Shown here: positions 1 to 8,786 of the stretch, one piece after another
How the letters are laid out: every line of letters begins with the position of its first letter
Position numbering within the stretch: position 1 is the stretch's first letter
Source: CAZICM01 sp964537685
GTDB taxonomy: Bacteria; Myxococcota_A; Polyangia; Polyangiales; Polyangiaceae
Length of the DNA stretch: 64,000 nucleotides
NCBI GenBank assembly: GCA_964537685.1
Contig: CAZICM010000023.1
Location: 78,997 to 142,996 of the forward strand
Direction of reading: 5' to 3'
Made by a program: the position numbers and the translations under genes
Notes under the pieces: generated by a model
The model's input: only the letters and a program-made list of their open reading frames with translations
What the model was told of the DNA's origin: nothing
The model's database searches: none

Positions 1-2815
1 TGACGGCGTTTCCCCCGCGGTCTGCGCCGACCCGGGCGGCCCCACATGCAGCGACGGCGCAAAGAATCAAGACGAAACCGATGTCGACTGCGGCGGCGCC
101 ACCTGCAATGCCTGCGCACTCGGCCAAGCGTGCACCCAAAACAGCGATTGCGTGAGCAACGTGTGCGACCCCGGCTCAAACACCTGCGCGGCCGCGCCCA
201 CATGCAGCGACAACGTGAAAAACGGCACCGAAACCGATGTCGACTGCGGCGGAGGCTGCCCTCCCTGCGCCGTGGGCGGCGCCTGCATGCAAAACGGCGA
301 TTGCGTCACCAACGTCTGCAATCCAGCCACGCAGACCTGCTCCGCAATGCCCACCTGCATGGACGGCATCAAAAATCAAAACGAAACCGATATCGATTGC
401 GGCGGAATGTGCGGCCCCTGCGCTGTCGGCCAAGATTGCACGACCAATGCGGATTGCAGCTCGGGCAATTGCGATCCCGCCACCAAGACATGCGTGGCCA
501 TGGCCACCTGCATGGACGGCATTAAAAATCAAAACGAAACCGATATCGATTGCGGCGGCGTGTGTCCCGATTGCAACGTTGGTCAAACATGCACGATGAA
601 TTCCGATTGCATGAGCAATACATGCAATACAGGCGGCACCAACACCTGCGTACCCGCGGGCACGCCCACCTGCAACGACGCCGCGAAAAACCAGGATGAA
701 ACCGATATCGACTGCGGCGGCGCGGTATGCGGCCCCTGCGCCATCGGCGAAGGCTGCAAGCAGGCATCCGATTGCATTACCAATATATGCGATTTCATTA
801 GCACCAAAACCTGCATCGACGCGACCCCCTCTTTTCAAATCGATGAAGATTTCGAAACGGGAGACTACTCGCTCTTCCCCTACACCCACGCGGGCCCGCA
901 TCCCTGGATCATCGAAACCGATCCGGCCAAATGCCACGGCGGGATGTCCTGCTCCCGCACCAGCCCGCTGCACGCCTTGAACGAAACGTCGAGCTATGAA
1001 GTCAGCCTCAGCGTCCGGCAAAATACGACGGTCTCATTCTGGGCCAAAACCAATACCGAGCCCGGCCAGCATTTCCTCCGCTTCTACGTCGACGGCGTTC
1101 AGCAAATGGAGATTTCGGGCCAAAATGATTGGATGCTTTACACATTCAATGTGATGGCAACTGGACCGAATGGGCCAAATCGCATCTTAAAATGGGAGTA
1201 CGCGAGAAGCGGCTTCGTCGATCCCAATCATCCGCCGTGGAATGAAGTGTGGGTTGACGATATCGACATGCCCAATTGGAACACCGACCCCAGCGTTCCC
1301 GAGCATCTCCGCCCATGGAACGGCAAACTGACCACGGACACCAAGCCCACCTTCCAATGGCAAAGCTTCGATCCGGATTTCGATCCTATTACTTATCAAA
1401 TGGAATGGGATACCAATCCCAATTTCTCCAATCCATCAACGACCGGCGAAATTCAGCAAACGCAATTTTCGCCAATGATGCCATTGAACGACAATACGAT
1501 TTATTATTGGCGAGTCCGGGCCAAGGACAACTCCAATTACCGCTGGAGCGCGTGGTCATCGCCATGGGCCGTTGAAATCAACACAGCCCACGAATACGCG
1601 GCTGAATGGAGGCAATCGAAGGCGCCGCAATTCTCGATGAATACGACGACTTCATTGGCCATCAATCCGGACAATGTTACGGCGCTAAGCGGCAGCGGCT
1701 CCAAAAATGGCAGCGCGGGCCTGAATGCCGGTGGTGGCACATCCACGGTTGTATTGAGTGGTTTTGTCCCTCCGCCCCCTGGAACGTCCGGAACGTTGAC
1801 TATCAATGGCAGTGGCGATTTCAACGGCGGCCTCGGCGGAAATGAATATGGCACCGTCTTCATCGACGGCACAAACGTCGGCACCTATAACCCCGGTGTC
1901 TGTGTTGGCTCGGCCGTTTTCAATATCGCCGATGTCAGCGGCTTTTTGGCGGACGGAACAGCCAATATTGCCTTCCAAACCGGCTCCGGTGTCAATATCG
2001 CGGGCTGCGGCGGAACGACTGACACATTCTCCGCAACCCTCAGTTTTAACTACACCACGACGGGCACCATGATCAGCGTGCCCATCAATTTTAATCTATT
2101 CGACAACAAAAAATATTGGGAAAAGATTCAGGTCGTTGGAACAGGCACGATTAGCATTCAAGTGCTCGATGCCATGGGCAACCTAATTCCCGAAATGGCA
2201 GTGCCTGGAAATGCGGCCGGATTAACAAGCCGCACGATCCGCTTGTGGGATTTAAATCCGGTCACTTACCCGGAGATTAGACTCAAGGCCACCCTCAGCC
2301 CGGGGTCAGTCCTTGATGAATGGTCGGTCATTGGCAACGACGTCTTTGAATGGCTATTCTCCAACAACGGCGATTTGGAAGGCTGGGTGGCCAACGACAA
2401 AAATGCAGTTGCCACGGCGGCGGTATCGGGAGGCGTAATAAAATTCAATGGCCTAGCGGCGGGCACGGATCCGAATATCCAATATATGTTCCCGCAGCCC
2501 ATTGATGCCACGCGCTTCACCACCATTGAAGTGCGCGTCCGCACCAGCAACAACAACCAAAATGACATGCCCACCGTATTGTGGGATTCAAACTATGGTT
2601 CATGGGATGCAAACCGAAGTATTGCCTACCCACCCACCTTCTTATTTGCCTTCCAAGACCTCAGCTACGACCTCACGATCGTTCCGATGATGCCCAAAGA
2701 GCCTTGGCAAGGGCTGATCAACGGCATCCGGGTCGATCCGGTGGTGCAATTCCTCGATGTGCTCAATATGCCTGCCGATGGCTGGTTTGAAATCGATCGG
2801 ATTGCAATCTATTAA
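1..2815 (+). CDS. Cys-rich repeat secreted protein, 5' end outside window
   Basis: The reading frame is open from base 2, so the start and any signal peptide lie to the left of the window. The visible part opens with five tandem Cys-rich repeats of about 51 residues, each built on C-DG-KN--ET--DCGG--C--C--G--C----DC----C, down to about base 830. An FETGDYS segment and a beta-rich, ConA/CBM-like stretch follow, then an FN3-like segment (PTFQWQSFDPD to YYWRVRAKD, about bases 1320-1540), then two further beta-rich segments up to the stop. The protein is probably extracellular or surface-attached and may bind glycan, which is inferred from the fold-like pattern only. Cys-rich modules of this type recur in two other lipoproteins of this window. 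No catalytic motif was recognised. Confidence 0.85.
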   Translation, partial: DGVSPAVCADPGGPTCSDGAKNQDETDVDCGGATCNACALGQACTQNSDCVSNVCDPGSNTCAAAPTCSDNVKNGTETDVDCGGGCPPCAVGGACMQNGDCVTNVCNPATQTCSAMPTCMDGIKNQNETDIDCGGMCGPCAVGQDCTTNADCSSGNCDPATKTCVAMATCMDGIKNQNETDIDCGGVCPDCNVGQTCTMNSDCMSNTCNTGGTNTCVPAGTPTCNDAAKNQDETDIDCGGAVCGPCAIGEGCKQASDCITNICDFISTKTCIDATPSFQIDEDFETGDYSLFPYTHAGPHPWIIETDPAKCHGGMSCSRTSPLHALNETSSYEVSLSVRQNTTVSFWAKTNTEPGQHFLRFYVDGVQQMEISGQNDWMLYTFNVMATGPNGPNRILKWEYARSGFVDPNHPPWNEVWVDDIDMPNWNTDPSVPEHLRPWNGKLTTDTKPTFQWQSFDPDFDPITYQMEWDTNPNFSNPSTTGEIQQTQFSPMMPLNDNTIYYWRVRAKDNSNYRWSAWSSPWAVEINTAHEYAAEWRQSKAPQFSMNTTTSLAINPDNVTALSGSGSKNGSAGLNAGGGTSTVVLSGFVPPPPGTSGTLTINGSGDFNGGLGGNEYGTVFIDGTNVGTYNPGVCVGSAVFNIADVSGFLADGTANIAFQTGSGVNIAGCGGTTDTFSATLSFNYTTTGTMISVPINFNLFDNKKYWEKIQVVGTGTISIQVLDAMGNLIPEMAVPGNAAGLTSRTIRLWDLNPVTYPEIRLKATLSPGSVLDEWSVIGNDVFEWLFSNNGDLEGWVANDKNAVATAAVSGGVIKFNGLAAGTDPNIQYMFPQPIDATRFTTIEVRVRTSNNNQNDMPTVLWDSNYGSWDANRSIAYPPTFLFAFQDLSYDLTIVPMMPKEPWQGLINGIRVDPVVQFLDVLNMPADGWFEIDRIAIY

Positions 2816-2851
2816 TATCTATAATACCTTCTAAGATATTAACACCATATT

Positions 2852-2874
2852 TCTAGAACCCATCTCATCAATGC
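2852..2874 (+). repeat. Copy of GAACCCANCTCATCAA dispersed motif
   Basis: The 19 bases GAACCCATCTCATCAATGC at 2856-2874 match 14998-15016 with one difference. The motif sits 40 bases after the stop of the preceding gene. Related copies lie in and beside the hairpin at 15037-15129. Both sites also have CTAGA just upstream. Confidence 0.5.
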
Positions 2875-3030
2875 CGCCCGCACCCTGAGGCACTTGGCAC
2901 CGAATTCCCTTAAATCAAAGGCGTTTGGAATTCATACCGCTATCGCCGCGATAAAGCCCTAAAGCCCTGTTTCCCCACAGTTGCCCAAGCGCCGAGACAA
3001 CGATTCAATCGCCTGCAAACGGCATTGCGA

Positions 3031-3162
3031 TCATCCGTGCTCACGCCTCTTTCGCGCACCCATCGTCAGCATCTCAAGATCGCTTATCGCATTCTCGAGA
3101 TCTTTTGATGTCGCATGCACATATCGCATGGTCGTCGTGATATTCGAATGCCCGAGACGCTT
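3031..3162 (-). pseudogene. Tyrosine recombinase (phage-type integrase) C-terminal remnant
   Basis: Read on the minus strand, this 43-codon stretch gives LGHSNITTTMRYVHAT followed by KDLENAISDLE. This is the C-terminal signature of tyrosine recombinases, with the catalytic LGH histidine and the nucleophilic tyrosine still present. It is preceded directly by an in-frame TAA at 3163-3165. I could not find the upstream catalytic core (HxxR) in any frame, so the gene is truncated. It probably marks an old integration event next to the small hypothetical ORFs at 3566-4413. Confidence 0.6.
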
Positions 3163-3565
3163 TTACGGTGACGCGCGCGGATCAGCTTTTTTGTGTTGCC
3201 CTGCAAAATGGGCGGATTGGGCGCTGAAGTGGCTTGCGTTCAGACGGCTTCAATTGAAGCGCCTTGATTTCACGCCGTGAAGACATCGCCGAAAAACGAT
3301 TATGTAAGCGTCCATGACGAGCTAGACAGCAACATGTAAGTTGCATGGATCGGGCATGCCCGCGCGAGGCGGAAAATATTCAATGAACAAAGCCAAAATT
3401 TCGAATGATTTTAAATTGTTCAATTACTTAAACACCCTATTTGCAGGCCCCAAAGATCGAGCCCGTGGGCGGGAAAAAGGAGCTCATGAGTTGTATTTGG
3501 GGCGGGTAGCCGTGAGGGCCGCTGCATTGGCGTAATACGTGAATGATTGAGGCTCGGAGCATTCG

Positions 3566-3904
3566 ATGGTCAACCAGAATCAAGGAAGATCTTTTATATC
3601 CGATTGTTTAGGAAGCAAACGCCGGATGGACCGATCGAAAAAAGCAGGCGTACACGGGCGGATCTTCGCTGAGATGGTTTCACTTTCCGGGCAAATCGAA
3701 GGCTTTTCCCTTGCCGGGTTCGACTGTGCAAGAGCTACCAAAACCGAGCGCGCCGACGATGCCAAACGCGATATGGACCGAGGTGCGCGCGCTTCTGAGA
3801 TCGGAGCGGCGAGCATTCGCGGAATTGAGAAAGTGACGCGCGAAGAGCGAGAGCGCAGTAAAGAAGCGATAGACACGGGGGATTTTCTCACCCTGCTGAT
3901 TTGA
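3566..3904 (+). CDS. Hypothetical protein, possibly 5' part of a frameshifted gene
   Basis: A 112-residue charged protein with no signal peptide, membrane segment or family I recognise. Its C-terminal third is a basic/acidic helix-like stretch (VTREERERSKEAIDTGDF). The stop overlaps the possible TTG start of the next ORF. If the frame is shifted by one base near 3880, the text continues smoothly into GFSPADLNFAREIGVHFKP of the next ORF, so the two may be a single protein broken by an indel. The ATG has no good ribosome binding site. Confidence that this is expressed as drawn is low. Confidence 0.3.
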   Translation: MVNQNQGRSFISDCLGSKRRMDRSKKAGVHGRIFAEMVSLSGQIEGFSLAGFDCARATKTERADDAKRDMDRGARASEIGAASIRGIEKVTREERERSKEAIDTGDFLTLLI

Positions 3905-4413
3905 ATTTCGCGCGAGAGATTGGCGTTCATTTCAAGCCCGAAGCCTATCGTTCGGCCGTTGTGGCGCATCTTCGAAGACCAGCCGCGGAGGCGCCGAGCG
4001 ACAGTACACAGCACGGCGAAACGAACCCGGCAGACAGCGAATCGAAGGCGGAAGACAACACGGGAAGCGAAGCAACGGACGAGGTAAAAACAGCGAGCGA
4101 AAGCGATACGAATGCCAAGCCTTCGCATGCGTGGGAGCTGTTGCAGAGATGGCGAGAGGAACTAGAGCAGAAGCAAACACGCGCGAACACAAAGGCCGTT
4201 CCGCCTTCAGAGCAAGGACACGTTGACTCATCGTCAACGCTTGATTCAGCATCGATCCGCATTCAACAAAGGCCGCCTATCAACGTTCCAGAAGGCACAA
4301 CGACCGTCCGCACGCTTCACGGATGGGTGACGATTCCGAGCGAGTGGCTTGAGCCTGATGCCTCGCCAGCAGAGCTTGCGAGCTTGGCGCGACTGCTCGG
4401 CGAACGGCCTTGA
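3901..4413 (+). CDS. Hypothetical protein with low-complexity acidic middle
   Basis: A 170-residue product that would need a TTG start. The same frame is open upstream only as far as a TAA at 3859. The middle (about residues 30-80) is Ser/Glu/Thr-rich and probably disordered. The C-terminal half looks like a small folded region (WELLQRWREELEQ, then TTVRTLHGWVTIPSEWLEPDASPAELASLARLL). Family unknown. It may be the C-terminal part of one gene with the ORF ending at 3904. Its position beside a recombinase remnant suggests acquired DNA, which is an inference. Confidence 0.4.
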   Translation: MNFAREIGVHFKPEAYRSAVVAHLRRPAAEAPSDSTQHGETNPADSESKAEDNTGSEATDEVKTASESDTNAKPSHAWELLQRWREELEQKQTRANTKAVPPSEQGHVDSSSTLDSASIRIQQRPPINVPEGTTTVRTLHGWVTIPSEWLEPDASPAELASLARLLGERP

Positions 4414-4537
4414 TCGAAGGCCGAGCATCCAGCGAGCGCCCGATCAAATGCGGAGAATTGATCGAATTGGAATGCAATTTCAAAATTGCAACGCTTCGAT
4501 CTCGCGATGCGATCGCGTTCAGCGGACAAAATAAAAA

Positions 4538-4569
4538 GGTGCATCGTTTGGGGGGCGGGACGATGCACC
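4538..4569 (-). terminator. Rho-independent terminator-like hairpin, leftward
   Basis: A perfect 10-bp inverted repeat (GGTGCATCGT at 4538-4547, ACGATGCACC at 4560-4569) encloses a G-rich 12-base loop. The left arm is preceded on the plus strand by five A residues, so a leftward transcript would read stem then UUUUU. No leftward gene is evident just upstream. Confidence 0.5.
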
Positions 4570-4727
4570 GTCGGCACCCCTCGCATGCCGCGCCCTCGCG
4601 TGTCAACCGAGTTGCTTGATATTTAAAACCAACGCGATCGCCGCACATCGCACGAAATCGCCCCCGACAATCATCGAAGCGCTTCTCAATCGAATTGGGA
4701 TTTGATACGCACAGAAACAACAAAAGA

Positions 4728-4757
4728 GGCGTGGCGGGATGCACCGCCCGCCACGCC
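4728..4757 (-). terminator. GC-rich hairpin, terminator-like, leftward
   Basis: A perfect 11-bp inverted repeat (GGCGTGGCGGG at 4728-4738, CCCGCCACGCC at 4747-4757) with an 8-base loop. A leftward transcript would continue with a U-rich tail (TCTTTTGTTG). It lies 31 bases before the start codon at 4789, so it could instead act in the 5' leader of the PEGA gene. Confidence 0.35.
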
Positions 4758-4788
4758 GGGGCCACAGTTTGGAACTTTCCGAGACCCA

Positions 4789-5850
4789 ATGAAAAGCCTA
4801 GCAAGCATTATCAACAGATGGCAAGCGTTTTTTTTTGCATTCGTATTTTTCGTGGTGGCGCCGTTCGCCGCACGCGCTCAGGAAGCTCTAAAACCCGAAG
4901 ACGCAAAGGCATATAGCGATCTGTTGAAAGCCGCCCAAGATGCAGCCGATAACAATCGTTTTGCCGAAGCCATCGAGCTTTGGCGTAAGGCTTGGAACAT
5001 CAAACAGCATTGGCATTTGCCCTGCAATATCGGCGAGGGCTTTTTTCTTCTGCAGAAGCCCGACAAGACCGCAACCTACTTAACACGCTGTGTGAAGCTC
5101 GCGCCTTTTCCTAAATCCGAAGAGGCTATCGAGCATCGCAAAAGAGTGCGCGCGATGCTTCAAATCGCGCTGGATCATGTGGGGGTCGTCGTCGTTTTAG
5201 CGTCTCCAGGCGCGCGCGTGTCGGTGGACGGCGAAGAACAAGGAAGGGCTCCGCTTTCCGAAGAAGTCTTTTTAATGCCCGGCGAACACGCTTTTATTGC
5301 CGGGCTAAATGGTCGCAGTGTTTCGCGCGCTCTCCATGTCAACAAGAGAGAGCAATACAGCCTTGATCTTGTGTTCGCCGAGAGTAAGCCCGAACCGGTA
5401 GCGCCCAAGCCCGTTCCACCAAAACCCATCGAAATGAAGCCTGCGCCGATTGCGCCAAGGGTTCCACTCGCTTTGAATTCCGCTCCGTCATCCTGGAGTT
5501 TTCGATGGATGCCATCCATTCTTTTGCTCGGCTCAAGCGCAACATTTGCAACTGCGGGCGCCTTGCTGCGTATGAAAGCCAATGCCCTCGAACAGCATGC
5601 GCAGGATATTGCAGATGTGCGCAATGCAGTGGTTGGACCGCTCAATGACATGGAATGCGCGACCATCACGTCTAGCTTCAATGAAGCCCGAAACGAGCAG
5701 CGTCAAACCTTTAATGCAAGCGTGTTTGCATTCGGGGCCGCTGGCGTTCTTGGCATTGCGGGCCTTGTTTATCCCTGGCTTCCCATTCACGGAAAATCGA
5801 CGTCCATTGCCGTTTCCAATTCGAGTGTTTTGATCCGGGGAAGTTTTTAG
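4789..5850 (+). CDS. PEGA-domain protein with signal peptide and C-terminal membrane segments
   Basis: The ATG at 4789 is chosen because it opens directly into a signal peptide (MKSLASIINRW, a hydrophobic core, then AARAQ). Upstream in-frame codons add 29 residues that do not look coding. The mature protein has TPR-like helices (about residues 25-110), a PEGA domain (VVVLASPGARVSVDGEEQG, about 130-195), a Pro-rich linker and two hydrophobic segments near the C terminus. PEGA proteins of this layout commonly neighbour Ser/Thr kinases in Myxococcota. Here a kinase-fold gene starts two bases after the stop, so the two are surely co-transcribed. Probably an envelope protein; substrate unknown. 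Confidence 0.8.
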   Translation: MKSLASIINRWQAFFFAFVFFVVAPFAARAQEALKPEDAKAYSDLLKAAQDAADNNRFAEAIELWRKAWNIKQHWHLPCNIGEGFFLLQKPDKTATYLTRCVKLAPFPKSEEAIEHRKRVRAMLQIALDHVGVVVVLASPGARVSVDGEEQGRAPLSEEVFLMPGEHAFIAGLNGRSVSRALHVNKREQYSLDLVFAESKPEPVAPKPVPPKPIEMKPAPIAPRVPLALNSAPSSWSFRWMPSILLLGSSATFATAGALLRMKANALEQHAQDIADVRNAVVGPLNDMECATITSSFNEARNEQRQTFNASVFAFGAAGVLGIAGLVYPWLPIHGKSTSIAVSNSSVLIRGSF

Positions 5851-5851
5851 A

Positions 5852-8479
5852 ATGAACCATTCAATTCAATGGCCCAATGCGGGCGATGTATTGGGTGATT
5901 TCATTTTGAATTCCGAGATTGAAATCACCAGCGCCCGCGGGCGTTTCCTCGCGATTCACGAGCCCACGGAGCAAAAGGCTTTGCTTGTGTGCGGAACAAG
6001 CGAGCTCGATTCGAAGCTTTTTATGAAGCGTCTCGCGAATCTCGCTTTATGCCAATTCAGGGGCGCTCCTAAAATTATCGATGGTCATCGGGGGGATAAT
6101 TTTTGTTGGATTGCCCATGAATACCTTGAATGTGAATCATTGCCGGCAGCCGTTCAGAGAAAACTTATTTCGCAAAATAGCCTTCATGATCTCGGCCAGC
6201 GCTTTCATTTGAGCACCATTGTTGGATTGGGCATCGCCTTGTCGCTCGGGCGATTTTATGAAGCCGGTTTTGTTCACGGTGAGCTCGATCCATTTCGAAC
6301 GGCTCTGGCCTTGCGCGGCGATCGATTGAGCGGCGTTTTATTGGAAACGGGGTTTAACCAAATATTTGAGCCCGATTTCGATCGTATGCGCGCCCATCCT
6401 TTGTTTTCCGCGCCTGAGCTTCTGCATGGTCATCCGCCAAGCGTGCGCGCCGATATGTACGCATGCGCGATGATCATGCGCTTTTTGATGCTCAAATCGC
6501 CCTTTTCCAAGGATGCGGATCAGCTTCTCAGGCAATGCCAAGAAGAGCGGCCCGCGCCTTTAAAACAGAGCTGGCCTGATCTTGAGCGGCTCTCCAATCT
6601 GATGGATGCGGCGCTTGAAAAAGATCCTGCGAACCGCCCAAAAGATTGGGATGAATTTCTTGATGAATTGACGCTCTTCCTTCAGGAAATCGGCGTTCCC
6701 CTTGAAGAAGAGCGCGAGGAGCCTCCCAGCGATCCATTTCTAGCGGAAGACGAGCCCATTTCATCGATCCCCGCGAAATCAAAAATTCGAATTGATGAGC
6801 CTCTTCCCGAACCGCTAAGCGCGAATAGAAAGCCATTGGCCAAGCCTTTAAATGTCGTGCGCGCGGGGGCTCCGCTCTCCATTGTGGGGCGCGCGGGCAA
6901 GGCTCAAGGGCCTTATTTTCAAGCGCCTTCTCACTGCGGTGCTTTTTGTATTGCTGAAGTTATCGATGGCCAGGGCGCGATGCAGCGCTATCGAGCGAGC
7001 GATGCGAACACGGAAAAAGAAGCCTTGCTCGTGTGCGCGCGCGTTCGCGAGGCCGATCAAGAGCATTTCAAGGCGTGGCTAGAGAAGCGCGCGAGCCTTC
7101 AAATCAAGGGTATTCCGGCTTTGCTTGGGGGCGGCGTCGATGAAGATTTGGGTTTCATTGGCGAAGAGCGAAGCAAGGGGCTTCGCCTTGAGGATGCGCT
7201 GCCGGGATTCAGAGAAACGCCGATCCAATTGCGCCAGGTGTTGATCGCCGCGAGTGCCGCGATTGTGGCAACGGCCATGCATGAATGCGCGGAAGCAGGC
7301 TTTTTGCACGGGAATTTAGATCCACGCTGTATGTGCTTCGATGTGGAGGATCACTTCACATTCACGATTTACGAGATCGGCGCGCTTCAAGGTTTGAATG
7401 CGCAATCTGCGGCGCGTGGAAATCCTTATGCGGCGCCTGAAGTGCGCGAGGGGAAAGCCTGGGATCATCGCGCGGATATTTTTTCTTTGGCGGCGATTTT
7501 GTTTGAGCAACTCACGGGCACTTTAAGCGATGCGCTGGGCGATGAATGCGATGGGATACGTCTAAAATTTCCGCTTCCTGAAGCGATTTTGCGAGGGCTC
7601 GCGGCCGATCGTGAAAAGCGATTTGCGAGTTGGATCGAGTTTCGCGATGCGCTGAACAAGTCGATTTCGCCGGATCTGCGGCGCTATGTTCTCGATACCT
7701 ACGAGCTAGACGAGCGGGATTCATCGGAGCCTGCGAGCTTGGGCAGCGTGACAACTCCGGCACCGATCGCGCTTCGGCAAGGCGCAAACGCTGGGCCGAT
7801 TGAGCACATCGAGCAGGCAAAACCGAGTTCAAAAAAACCGCGCTCGCTCAAGATCGCCGATCCAATTCCAAGCACGCTTCGATCCGAGGGCGTTCAAAAA
7901 GAGCGCCGCGCCTTGATTCTCGCGCGAAGCGCATCGACAACTCTTATGAGGTGGACGCCATCCCCCATGAAGGTTTACGAACGTTCGCCGATGATGGTGT
8001 TTACGCGATCGCCTCTCCGGGTTTACGAGTCCGCGCCTTTGGCGCCTCGCGAGCTTTGGGGAAGGCGGATGAGGTTGGTCGAGCCGATGAAGAATGAAAA
8101 GCCCTTAAGAACGGCTTTTGCGGCGCTTTTTGTTGCGGCTTTGGTGTTGGTCGTAATTGGGGCTGCGATTCTTTTGAGGCCGAAGCCTTCGGTTTTGGCG
8201 GTGAATTCGATTGAAATGGCGATTCCTGAATTGTATCCCGCAAGGGTTGCGCCCGTGCCTCGTGTAGTGGTGCCGTTGATAGAGAAGGCGCAACCACAAG
8301 CGGAAGAAAAAAGCGCAATACCGAAAGCGGGAGACAATTCAAAGAGCGTTCCCGGTGCTTCGGTGCCCAAAGCATTGAGGGCTGCAAAAACAAATTCAAC
8401 GAATTTAGATCCAAAACCATCATCACCGAGAAAGCATTTTATTTATGGGGAGCGGGCGGGCGCCGATCCCGATGAATAA
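5852..8479 (+). CDS. Tandem pseudokinase membrane protein
   Basis: An 875-residue protein with two kinase-like domains (about residues 10-280 and 360-620) and one transmembrane helix near 753-775. Both domains keep the overall pattern, including SAPE/AAPE and the later RADxY/RADIF helix. Both have lost catalysis. HRDLKP is replaced by HGELDP (about 141) and HGNLDP (about 486), DFG by ETG and EIG, and the beta3 lysine region reads ALLVC in both copies. The shared changes suggest the domains arose by duplication of an already degenerate kinase. It is probably a scaffold or ATP-independent sensor working with the PEGA protein encoded immediately upstream. The function is inferred. Confidence 0.85.
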   Translation: MNHSIQWPNAGDVLGDFILNSEIEITSARGRFLAIHEPTEQKALLVCGTSELDSKLFMKRLANLALCQFRGAPKIIDGHRGDNFCWIAHEYLECESLPAAVQRKLISQNSLHDLGQRFHLSTIVGLGIALSLGRFYEAGFVHGELDPFRTALALRGDRLSGVLLETGFNQIFEPDFDRMRAHPLFSAPELLHGHPPSVRADMYACAMIMRFLMLKSPFSKDADQLLRQCQEERPAPLKQSWPDLERLSNLMDAALEKDPANRPKDWDEFLDELTLFLQEIGVPLEEEREEPPSDPFLAEDEPISSIPAKSKIRIDEPLPEPLSANRKPLAKPLNVVRAGAPLSIVGRAGKAQGPYFQAPSHCGAFCIAEVIDGQGAMQRYRASDANTEKEALLVCARVREADQEHFKAWLEKRASLQIKGIPALLGGGVDEDLGFIGEERSKGLRLEDALPGFRETPIQLRQVLIAASAAIVATAMHECAEAGFLHGNLDPRCMCFDVEDHFTFTIYEIGALQGLNAQSAARGNPYAAPEVREGKAWDHRADIFSLAAILFEQLTGTLSDALGDECDGIRLKFPLPEAILRGLAADREKRFASWIEFRDALNKSISPDLRRYVLDTYELDERDSSEPASLGSVTTPAPIALRQGANAGPIEHIEQAKPSSKKPRSLKIADPIPSTLRSEGVQKERRALILARSASTTLMRWTPSPMKVYERSPMMVFTRSPLRVYESAPLAPRELWGRRMRLVEPMKNEKPLRTAFAALFVAALVLVVIGAAILLRPKPSVLAVNSIEMAIPELYPARVAPVPRVVVPLIEKAQPQAEEKSAIPKAGDNSKSVPGASVPKALRAAKTNSTNLDPKPSSPRKHFIYGERAGADPDE

Positions 8480-8518
8480 ATTTTAATGGTGGAGCAATAG
8501 CCGAAGAGGATTTAAGCA

Positions 8519-8749
8519 ATGCGATCAATTCGATTTTTTTTAATTGTGGCGGGATTGCTTGGTGTGGCGGGTTGTCTATTTGAGCCCGACGAAATTTATA
8601 TCAAAACCTGCGGAGATCACAGTGGAAGTGTTGGTGGCGCGGGAGGCGAGGGCGGCGCCAATTCGATGGGAGGCGCGGGGGGAGAGGGCGGAATGGCCAT
8701 GGGAGGCGGAGGTGCTGGGCCCAGACCTGGAATTTGTCCGAATAAGTAG
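8519..8749 (+). CDS. Short Gly-rich lipoprotein
   Basis: A 76-residue lipoprotein. Its signal sequence ends in the lipobox GVAGC, followed by EPDEIYIKTCGD and then Gly/Ala repeats (GGAGGEGGA type). The ATG has a GAGG ribosome binding site upstream. The N-terminal 35 residues match those of the next gene (EPEDIYFKPCGAD), so this is a short paralogue that ends where the other continues into Cys-rich domains. Role unknown. Confidence 0.7.
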   Translation: MRSIRFFLIVAGLLGVAGCLFEPDEIYIKTCGDHSGSVGGAGGEGGANSMGGAGGEGGMAMGGGGAGPRPGICPNK

Positions 8750-8786
8750 CATTTGGAGCAATGAACGAGGCGCGAGGGTGTAAGCG

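Noticed and set aside
1..830. CRISPR-like array suggested by regular DNA repeats
   Set aside because: The repeats are in-frame codons for Cys-rich protein modules with a 153-base period, not short palindromic repeats with unique spacers.
2981..3280. Plus-strand ORF of 99 codons after the first gene
   Set aside because: It is the antisense of the recombinase remnant and has no coding features.
3580..4128. Minus-strand ORF of 182 codons over the hypothetical ORFs
   Set aside because: Arg/Ser-rich translation without motifs; antisense shadow of the plus-strand ORFs.
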